Source: Peronospora farinosa (taxonomy: Eukaryota > Oomycota > Peronosporomycetes > Peronosporales > Peronosporaceae). From it: a stretch of 64,000 nucleotides of DNA. Position 1 is the stretch's first letter. Every line of letters begins with the position of its first letter. Below the pieces are notes generated by a model. The model saw only the letters and a program-made list of their open reading frames with translations. It did not search any database and was not told the origin of the DNA. The translations under genes and the position numbers were made by a program. The DNA lies in contig CANTFK010000842.1 in assembly GCA_947646735.1 (NCBI GenBank), positions 186,001 through 250,000 of the forward strand, given 5' to 3'. Positions 55,798 to 64,000 of the stretch are shown here, one piece after another.

Positions 55798-57797
55798 TGT
55801 CTATCGGGAGAAGGCAAAGCGGGGCCTGTGCCGACGACGTCGGCTTCACACGCTGGCACACCTCACAGGACCAAACCCACTTGCGGACCCACTTATACAT
55901 GTGGGGCCAATAGAATTTCCGAGACAGCACAAGATACGTCTTCTCGCGACCCAGATGGCCACTGCTGGCGCTATCGTGGTGCTCGTGGAGAACACGAGCA
56001 CGAAGATCGTCGTCGAGTGGGACGACGATACAAGGAGTGTCAAACTGATCAATTTGATACATGAGCAACTTGTCATCGAAGGAGTACCGCGCAATGTGGG
56101 CTCGAGTGGAAGCTGAGAGCGAAATCAATGCTTCGTCAGAGGGGTCGCTACAGTAGCGAACAATCGGTGAGTAAAGCATATCACGTGAATACGCCTCTGC
56201 GATGTCGTCACGCAACGGGTTGACCGCGGACACAGCCGTGATATTAATTACAAGCGTCGCAAACGCGATGCAGTCGTCGTCATCGGCGTCCGTCGTGGCC
56301 ACAGCCGGTGTACCTTTGCGAGGTTCATCGTCGGGTCTCCGCGATAAAGCATCTGCAATAATGTTTGTTGATACAGGCTTGTAATGTACCACAAAGTTGT
56401 ACTCAGTGAAAAATGACAGCCAGCGCGCCATGCGCTGGCTGAGATGCGGACTATTAGTCGCGGTCCGTAGGGACGCATGATCGGTGTAGATGATGAATGT
56501 CTGCTCTCCAAGCAAAATAACTCGAGAATTCACGAGTGCGTAACGCATCGCTAGCATCTCCTTGTCGTGAACTGGGTAATTGCGCTCGGCAGGTTTTGAC
56601 TGCCGAGATTGTTAACTCACCACACGTTCGTTACCATTTTCATCATGCTGCATTAACGCACATCCTATGGCGAAGTGACTAGCATCGCAGACAACATGAA
56701 ACGGGGTGTCATGATTAGGCAGCGCTAACATTGTCGCTGTCGAGATTCTTGACTTGATCTCGTCAAATGCAGACTGGTTGCTCCTGGCACCATATCCATA
56801 TGGCGCCTTCTTCAGCAGTTGTGACAGCGGGTAAATCACGGACGCGAAGTCCTTCGCGTATTGATGAAGGTAGTTGGCCAAACCCAACCATTGACGGAGA
56901 TGCTTCTGGTCCGTTTAGACTGGTCAAGAACAAATCGCCAAAAAAATTCCGGATCAGCGCGAACACCCTTTGCGCTAACACAGCTGCCCAACACGGGAAT
57001 CTCAGGGGAACAAAAGATGCATTTCTTCAGGTTCGCGTAGAGTTTGTTCTCGCGCATCGGTTTAAAAACCTCACGTAGGTGGTCTAGATGTACATCCAGG
57101 TCTGTCGCGCCCTCAGTGGCGCGACTGTGGACGAAGATATCGTCGACGTAGATCGGCGCAAAATCTCAAAATGGGCGAACAACGTGGGACACCATACGAT
57201 CAAAAGTAGCAGAGACATTTTTGAGCTTCTGCGGCATCACAAGCCACTCCCACAACATACCGCTAGGCGTGCTGACGGCATAAGCGGAAAATCCTAAGAA
57301 GGCATCAGGATTTGGTAAAAGCCGTCCGTCAGGTCTAAGGACGAGAAAATCGTGCTTCCAGACATGGTATCCAAACCATGTCTTTCCGTGGAATTGGTTT
57401 CTGTGCTGAAATTGCCGCATCGTTCAGTTTGCATAAAGCGTGAACAATACGCCATCCACCTGTCGCCTTCTTAAAACAGAAGGTGGGACTCGAGTGTGGC
57501 AATGTGCTCTCGCGCACATGGCCAGCCTAACAACGACCTTAAAAAGGCGTCAATCATGTCAACCTGTTAACGTGGCAACGGCCACTTACTTGTCACGCAG
57601 TACTTCGACCCAGGAACGAGATCTATCTCGCATACCTCTGCCAGCGGGAAGAACTGCTGGATGGTGTCAGGAAAGACATCAGATAACTCGCGCACGAGAG
57701 CGAGGTAGGGTTCTTCGATGCATCGAGTTCTCATACGATTGAGCCTCAAATCGCTCCTCGCGAGCGGACTTCGGTTCCATTCCTTTCGGGCGCTCAA
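55798..57797 (-). pseudogene. X'' RT, RNase H and integrase N-terminus
   Basis: Copies of 22300-24303 with the same frame breaks: 57797-57567 pre-RT, 57420-56763 RT pieces, 56887-56612 RNase H start (VCDASHFAIGCAL), 56557-55790 RNase H end and integrase zinc finger. Confidence 0.88.
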
Positions 57798-57827
57798 ATT
57801 TTGGAGTGCCGGAGCTTGAACGACTAC

Positions 57828-58169
57828 TGTAATGGGCTACATTACACATATAGCATTAACACAAATAAACAATTACATATGTAGGCAGGTGCTGGGCCCG
57901 AATAGCGGGCACAGCGTGGTAATTTATTATTGGTTTATTATTGGGCCTAAAGTCCCCAATATGGACCAATGATAAATCAACCTGAAATTGTGTGGTTCCC
58001 GAAAGGCGGGAACACTGTCGTATTTATTACGACTAAAATCTTCGTAATTAGTACGAATTAAAACCAAAATAAAAATCAGAGTTAAATTTACTTAATACCT
58101 AATACTTGGGCTTGAGTCTTCCTCGAGCGCGCGTGTAAGCTAGTGACGGTACGTTCTAGCCCCGTTACA
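57828..58169 (+). repeat. 5' LTR of gypsy Z
   Basis: 342 bp, TGTAATGGGC to CCCCGTTACA, inserted in X'' after ACTAC (57823-57827, the candidate 5-bp target duplication; the partner is outside the window). It contains palindromes, e.g. around GTCGTATTTATTACGAC near 58016. Homologous in block order to the X LTR. Confidence 0.88.
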
Positions 58170-58190
58170 CCTGGTAGCACTTTGTAGTCC
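58170..58190 (+). promoter_or_regulatory. Primer-binding site of gypsy Z
   Basis: CCTGGTAGCACTTTGTAG follows the LTR, with TGGTAGCAC as the likely tRNA-complementary core; identical to the site after the X LTR. The tRNA is not identified. Confidence 0.65.
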
Positions 58191-58195
58191 TTCCT

Positions 58196-59243
58196 ATGCC
58201 CGAGTTTGGGATGAGCGAATCGTCGTACTTTGACGCTCCAGATTTATTTCTGGAGCACGCGACCTTCCCCCATCTTACTGGTGTTGAGTGGGATGCCCTT
58301 AATCGCCTCGCGGCGATATCGGGAGAGGCATTCGTCGCGTCGCTGATGAGATCAGCGACCCCTGACGCGCAACGTCTCGCCATACATGAGTTTATGGCAC
58401 GCGAGCTCGCCGAATCCAACCGGCGAGGCTTAACTCCCTCGCGCCCTTCACGTAATGAGGCCGTGAAGATGGAAACCTCCTCCTACTCTGGAGAAGGTAA
58501 GGACCGGTTATCGCTGAATCGGTGGTTCCGAAAAGTTGATATCGCCATCGCCTCAAGACTTCTTGAGGCTCCCCAGGCGAAGGTCAACTTTCTTCTTTCC
58601 CGCCTCACCGGGAAGGCCAAGGAGTGGGCCCTTGGTAAACTCGTTGTGGACGAGCACGCATTCCCCACCCTGGATACCATCCAGGACGATCTCCGTCTTG
58701 CTTTCGAGCCACCACAAGAGGAGAAACTGGTGCGATCAAGATTCCTGTCGATGCGACAGGGTAAAATGGCGATGCGCGACTACGTACAGATGGCTAGGCA
58801 TCTGGCGTCGTGTATTATCACGCACCCCATGGACATGTACACGCAGGTGAATGTCTTTGTAGTATGGTATGCGTGAGGGGCAGACCTGTTTATCGCTGGA
58901 GCGCGCCGAGCCTGCCACATTGGAGGAGGCATTTGCCATCGCACTCCGTGAAGACTTTAGGGTCACAAAGGCCTATGCCAAACCCTCGGTCGTCAGCGTT
59001 CCCCGGCCTTCTGGTACAGAACCTATGGAGATCGACGTTATTGAGTCGTCGGGTGACCGGCGACGTGTCTTTCATAAAGGTGACGCTCGCACCGGGCGTC
59101 AAATGGTTTGCTTTCGTTGTCGCAAGCCAGGACATCGCGCGGCAGAGTGCCGTGCGCCAGCCCCAATATCGGTGCAAGTAGTGGACGCCCATCATGAGGG
59201 TGCTGTACCGGCCGCACGTCCAAAAAACGGTCGGGACCAGTAG
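58196..59243 (+). pseudogene. Gag of gypsy Z (one frameshift)
   Basis: Starts ATG at 58196 ([20 protein letters not shown]). Capsid core: [60 protein letters not shown] up to about 58855. A frameshift near 58855-58870 moves to [24 protein letters not shown] knuckle CFRCRKPGHRAAEC near 59110-59151. Stop TAG at 59241. The most complete Gag of this family here; the many synonymous-site hairpins (e.g. 58339-58347/58351-58359) are striking. Confidence 0.88.
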
Positions 59244-59287
59244 GTGCAGGGCGCCCTACTGGTTGGAACGGAGGTCCGGGTCCCCCG

Positions 59288-60664
59288 GTGGCAGCCCAAC
59301 CTTCCAGTCCTCCTGCGCTACGCGCACGGTTAAATGCCACCACTACGAGTGGTGATTCACGTCTGATTATTGTCAGTTTACATGTCGCCGGCGTCCGGCG
59401 ACCTCTGCGAGCACTCCTGGACTCAGGAGCAGCAAACAATTTCTTTCGTGAATCTTGTTTGTCGATGCTGCCTCCCAGCATTCAGGTCCGTGAGGGACCT
59501 GGCCAAGTCGTCGTCAAGTTGGCTGACGGGAAACCACACCGCGTATCGCGGCGCGAAGTGTCGTTGCCGTATACGTTTGATGGCTTTCGCAGTAATGATG
59601 ATTTCTTGGTGATCGCAATGAATTATGCATTCGATTGCATACTGGGCATGCCATGGTTGGCACGTTATAAGCCCCAGATCGACTGGTTAGCCAGATCAGT
59701 GAGACGTCGACGCAAGTTCGATGTCAGTGAAGTGTTTACCCATCTCTTGGTATCTCCAAGTGACTGGCCGAACGTCACAGTCGTGGATCGTGATTCCACG
59801 ACGTTGGCGGTGCACAGAGCGAGCGATGGCCCTCTCTGCACTGCTTGTGCTGTTCTTCGAGACACAAGTGACAGTGACTCCTCGCTACAGAGCGAAGAGG
59901 ACGACGAGGACGACGCGGTCGAACAGGGGTTCCCGCGCGTCATTAATGCGGTTGAACAGGGGTTCCCGCACGTGAATGCAGTGGTTGAACCGGGGTTCCC
60001 ATCTGCACCTATTGTGGTCGAGCAGGGGCTCCCACAAGGGCATTGTGACGACGAGCAAGAGCTCGCCAGCGAGTGTGACGTGGACGGACAGGAGTCCCCA
60101 CGCGAGAGCATGATGGTCGAACCGGGGTTCCCATCATCACCCACTGTGGTCGAACCGAGGTTCCCACATGGGCATATTGTGGTCGAGCAGGGGCTCCCAC
60201 ACGAGTACAACGTGGACGGACAGGAGTCCCCACGCGAGAGCATGATGGTCGAACCGGGGTTCCCATCATCACCCACTGTGGTCGAACCGAGGTTCCCACA
60301 TGGGCATATTGTGGTCGAGCAGGGGCTCCCACACGAGTACAACGTGGACGGACAGGAGTCCCCACGCGAGAGCATGATGGTCGAACCGGGGTTCCCATCA
60401 TCACCCACTGTGGTCGAACCGAGGTTCCCACATGGGCATACTGTGGTTGAGCAGGGGCTCCCACGCGGGTTTACGGCGGCCGAGCAGGAGCTCCCGCATC
60501 AAGTGTCGACGGTCGAGTTTGGGGTACTCCCGTCCAGTGTTTCCGGCATCTTGGATGAAGACATCCAGTGCCTAGAGGGGGTGATGGTTTATCACCTGAC
60601 TGCGGTTCGCCAGCTTCGAGTAGTGACTCGAAGCACGATGGGGACAACAGCACCGAGAATTTAG
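59288..60664 (+). CDS. Protease and repeat linker of gypsy Z
   Basis: 458-codon ORF. N-terminal retropepsin: [20 protein letters not shown] (active-site Asp-Ser-Gly near 59416), flap region, [15 protein letters not shown] near 59640-59685. Then an acidic stretch ([16 protein letters not shown]) and about 200 residues of VEQGFP/VEPGFP repeats, including three 132-bp units. Ends in a 97-nt overlap with pol, which lies in the -1 frame. The protease triad is intact. A stop and frame change separate it from gag. Confidence 0.85.
   Translation: MAAQPSSPPALRARLNATTTSGDSRLIIVSLHVAGVRRPLRALLDSGAANNFFRESCLSMLPPSIQVREGPGQVVVKLADGKPHRVSRREVSLPYTFDGFRSNDDFLVIAMNYAFDCILGMPWLARYKPQIDWLARSVRRRRKFDVSEVFTHLLVSPSDWPNVTVVDRDSTTLAVHRASDGPLCTACAVLRDTSDSDSSLQSEEDDEDDAVEQGFPRVINAVEQGFPHVNAVVEPGFPSAPIVVEQGLPQGHCDDEQELASECDVDGQESPRESMMVEPGFPSSPTVVEPRFPHGHIVVEQGLPHEYNVDGQESPRESMMVEPGFPSSPTVVEPRFPHGHIVVEQGLPHEYNVDGQESPRESMMVEPGFPSSPTVVEPRFPHGHTVVEQGLPRGFTAAEQELPHQVSTVEFGVLPSSVSGILDEDIQCLEGVMVYHLTAVRQLRVVTRSTMGTTAPRI
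60080..60475 (+). repeat. Three 132-bp coding tandem repeats
   Basis: Units start at 60080, 60212 and 60344 (GTGGACGGACAGGAGTCCCC), each 44 codons, nearly identical, so a recent in-frame expansion. X, Y and S carry analogous but unrelated-length repeats in their linkers. Confidence 0.9.
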
Positions 60665-63600
60665 CGTTGGAATGTGTCCACGCTATCGTGTACGTGGAAG
60701 GGAGTCCACAAAGGCGCCAATATATCGAGGTCGAGAGTCCTCCTCGTAATGCGTCTTCCATTACAAGTCTTCCAGGGCTTTCCTGGAAGCATTTCCTACG
60801 TGACCTTAAGGGAGGCACTGTGGAACAAGTGTGTCTAATCACCAACGAGGTGGTTACCGTGGCAAACGAGGAGCATATGGCGCGTCCTCAAAGCGCTGAG
60901 CCGAAGTCTGCGCGTGAAGAAAGGTTTGCATCACAGTCATGGGAGGCCCTGCGAGAGTCTGGTAACCCCGTCTACGACATTGCTCGTGAGTATGCAGACG
61001 TGTTCCCGGACAAGATCCCGGCTGAACTTCCTGCGGACCGCGGTGTTCGGCACGAGATTGATCTCGTGCCAGGGTCGAAGTATTGTGTGACACGGCAGTG
61101 GCCGTTGCCTCGAGATCAAGTCGAAGCTATTGACGCATTCTTTGAAGGCCGCCGCAAAGCGGGTCATGTGCGGGAGAGTATCTCACCACATTCGAGTCCA
61201 ACCTTCTGCGTGAAGAAGGCTACGGGAGGCTGGCGGATAGTGCATGCGTTCAATAAGTTGAATGATGCCACTATTCCTGCGCAAACGCCAATTCCCAGGA
61301 AGGACATGGTGCTGAATTCCATGTCAGGTAGTGTCATCTTCAGTGCCATCGACTTGACCGATGGCTTTTACCAGATTTTGATGCGCCCGAGCGATATCCC
61401 ACTCACCGCGGTGAGCACCCCGAGTGGCATGTTATGGGAGTGGCTGGTAATGCCACAAGGATTGAAGAACGCTCCGGCCACTTTCAATCGCATGGTGTCT
61501 CAAGTGTTGAGACCTCTTCGGAACTTTGCCCCAAGTTATTTTGACGATATCTTCGTCCATAGTCGCGCCGAGGGCAACCTCAACGATGTCCAAGTTCACC
61601 TTCAACACCTGAAGCAAGTGTTTCAAGTTATGCGGGACAACAAGTTGTACGCGAATCTCAAGAAGTGTGTCTTTTGTGCACCGATGATTCCGGTGTTAGG
61701 TTGCTATGTGAGTAAATCGGGAGTTCGAGCTGATCCAGAGAAGGTGTCGTCCATCTGTTCTTGGCCCACGCCCAAGAACCCTACGGAGTTGCGCCAGTGG
61801 CTCGGCTTGGCTAATTATTTGCACAAGTATACGAAGGATTATGCTGGTTCTATCCAGCCTTTGTCGTCACTCTTGAAGAAAGACGCCACGTGGTTGTGGC
61901 GTCCCGAGCACCAAGCAGCCTTCGAAGCAGTAAAGAAGAGCCTAGCGTCAGCGCCAGTCCTGGTCCTACCAGACGATTCCAAGCCGTTCCACGTGGTTTG
62001 CGACGCCAGTGATTTTGCAATCGGTTGTGCCCTCATGCAATTTGATGATGAGGGCCGTGAACGAGTCGTGAGTTATCAGTCGCGACAGATGAAGCCAGCT
62101 GAGAAGAACTATCCGGTTCACGACAAGGAGTTATTAGCGATGCGCTATGCACTCATCAAGTTTCGCGTGCATCTCCTTGGTGAAAGTACGTTTGCTTTGT
62201 ACACCGATCATGCATCGCTGCGCACAGCGATGAAGAGCCCACACCTGTCCCAACGGATGGCACGATGGCTCTCATTCTTCTCTGAGTACAACTTCGTCGT
62301 GCATTACAAGCCAGGCAAGACCAATATTCTCGCTGACGCCTTGTCACGACGTCCCGACTACGATCCTCGGACTGCTCTGAGTCGCCAGGCTACTGATGAC
62401 GAGGACGATGATGACCGATGTGCAATGCGTGTATCGCTGAACTTAACTCGGGTTACCCACGAGCCATGTTTATTTGATGAGATCGTCGCAGCGTACAAGG
62501 GTGACTCAGATTATGCAGACATTATCGAGTATCTGCGTGCTCCCAGCGATGCTGCACTGGGAGCATTATCCCGTACCAAGCGCGACCATATTCATCGATA
62601 CAGTTTAGATGGCGATTTGCTTCTGTATAGCATCGACCAATTCGATTCTCCTCGCACGGTGATTGCCAATGACATGGATTTGCGTGCAAGAATCATTCAC
62701 GAGTATCACGATGCTCCTGCTGGCGGCCATTTAGGCCGCGAAAAGACTTTCGCGGCTGTGTCTCGAGACTTCTTCTGGCCCCACATGTATAAGTGGGTAC
62801 GCAACTGGATCCGAACGTGCGAAATATGCCAGCGTGTGAAGCCATCTCCATCGTCACAGGCTCCCTTGCGATCGTTTCCGATTGCAGCAGAGGCCTGGAG
62901 ATCAGTTTCGATGGACTTTATCTTCGGGCTTGCGCCCGATAGCCAAGCTCGAACAGGCATCTTGGTCTTTGTTGACAGATTCAGCAAGATGACACATCTC
63001 GTGCCTGTTCACGCTAAGGTCACCGCGGCAGAGACCGCGGCGCACTTCATCGACGCGGTGTTCCGTCATCATGGCCTTCCAGAAAACATTGTTTCGGACC
63101 GTGATCCGCGATTTACGTCCGCATTTTGGACATCACTTTTCGAGCTCCTCGGGACAAAACTGCTGATGTCGACGGCAGTCCATCCGGAAACGGATGGGCA
63201 GACCGAGCGCGTGAACCGAGTCCTCGAAGATGTTCTTCGGAGTTATGCTACGTCATTTACAAGTTGAAGTGCATTTTTACCACTCGCTGAGTTCGCACTC
63301 AACAACGCCGTACACGCGTCAACAGGGTTGACGCCATTTTTTGTGAATTCGGCTCGTCACCCTCGTGTTCCGACTGTCCTGGCCGTGGGGCGACCCACAA
63401 CACCTAGTGGCTCCACTCTGGGGGGGGATAAAGGTGATAAACAAGGATCGAGTGCAGCTCACGGTATTTTGAGCGCGAATGCAGTAACACGATCCAAGGC
63501 AAAGACGGCCATTTTGACGCCATCAGACGTGGCGTCCCCATTAGCTCGATGGACTGCGCAGACATTGATTGACCCGTCTTCGGGTAAGCGTTCCCCTACT

Positions 63601-64000
63601 GCCAACTACGCGCCGATTGAGTCGGCGCGACCAATTGATGACATGGCCGTGTCGGAATTTATACTCCAACGTCAAGCCATCACCAGGTTTGTACGCGACG
63701 CACTACAAACTGCTGTAGACCAACAGAAGGAGAACGCTGACAAACATGGCAGAAAGAACATGAGCAAGTTTGAGAAAGGTGACCGTGTATTATTATCGAC
63801 GGAAGGTTTAAGGGATTCTGCGGTCACTAATCTGGGCGCGAGTAAACTCGCGCCACGCTTCATCGGTCCATTCAAGGTTCTGAAGGCAATTGGCGACGCT
63901 TATACACTCGACGTCCCCTCTTCACTGCGACTCCACCCGACATTCTATGTCGGGCGGCTGAAGGAATATCGTCCGGCTACGCTTCACGGTTTGGCTCCGA
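60568..64000 (+). CDS. Pol of gypsy Z (RT, RNase H, integrase), one internal stop
   Basis: Open from 60568 to a TGA at 63265-63267, where homologues have TGG (TSW), and open again to the window end. [22 protein letters not shown] near 61053-61110, [15 protein letters not shown] near 61340-61385, YFDD near 61537. RNase [14 protein letters not shown] near 62000, [15 protein letters not shown] near 62110, YTDHASL near 62203. Integrase: [13 protein letters not shown] ... [10 protein letters not shown] near 62700-62850; DDE in SMDFIFGL (62908), [10 protein letters not shown] (63090), [10 protein letters not shown] (63190). C-terminal module: [19 protein letters not shown] near 63852-63908. All catalytic residues are present; only one stop is seen. 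The chromodomain, if any, lies outside. The start could be a -1 frameshift from the protease ORF rather than GTG. Confidence 0.92.

Larger units (their letters stand above)
52070..57827 (-). mobile_element. X'' : reversed copy of the X loop
   Basis: Reverse complement of about 22275-28200. Minus-strand order from 57797: pre-RT, RT, RNase H, integrase finger, solo LTR (55797-54440), integrase core, C-terminus, chromodomain, and the antisense ORF (plus strand). It shares nearly all inactivating mutations of X but lacks the 200-bp tandem duplication. Cut on the right by the Z LTR at 57828. Confidence 0.9.

Noticed and set aside
59665..60464. Minus-strand ORFs of 151 and 247 codons across the Z repeat linker
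   Set aside because: Produced by the 132-bp repeats; the sense frame carries the protease and conserved linker motif.

Overview
The window is a heterochromatin-like block of retrotransposons with no recognisable intact host gene. It looks oomycete (Peronosporales, Phytophthora/downy-mildew type). The reasons are several divergent Ty3/gypsy polyproteins of the kind common in those genomes, two copies of a dual-RNase-H gypsy lineage of the type published for oomycetes (Chronos/Archon), a Ty1/copia element, and a mitochondrial-DNA insert carrying atp6 and SSU rRNA fragments. The species call is inference.

Layout. 1-4712: gypsy relic W (RT-RNaseH-INT), split by a reversed LTR+gag piece (L, 1460-3756). 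4713-15000: dual-RNase-H gypsy R (LTR, gag, protease, RT, degenerate RNase H, archaeal/plant-type RNase H, integrase, chromodomain), with a reversed solo LTR in the middle. L and R form a 2.3-kb inverted repeat. 15227-18498: two antisense accessory ORFs (aORFs), the second behind an isolated chromodomain fragment S. 18500-19322: solo LTRs. 19323-31340: a large inverted repeat (arms about 3.1 kb, loop about 5.7 kb) made of gypsy X inserted in gypsy Y; X carries its own solo-LTR insertion. 30391-36695: gypsy Y through its 3' LTR, which holds a mosaic mitochondrial insert. 36840-42240: a second, decayed dual-RNase-H element on the minus strand (S2). 42632-45850: LTR, gag and unknown ORF relics. 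45852-51332: copia complex. 51614-51930: solo LTR. 52070-57827: reversed copy of the X loop (X''). 57828-64000: gypsy Z, the best-preserved element, nested in X'' and running off the window.

How it fits together. Each gypsy element encodes Gag (capsid, CCHC knuckles), aspartic protease, RT, RNase H, DDE integrase and usually a chromodomain. Almost all copies here are dead through stops, frameshifts or lost catalytic residues.

Three things stand out. (1) Several gypsy copies carry a second gene in antisense between pol and the 3' LTR: two divergent copies share a GHCDLD(V/I)LLDP core, and other copies carry coiled coils on the antisense strand. (2) The gypsy coding regions are packed with short perfect hairpins, far above chance, including tandem repeats whose arms co-vary. 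(3) The dual-RNase-H lineage has lost catalytic Asp in its first RNase H and is saturated with GATC.
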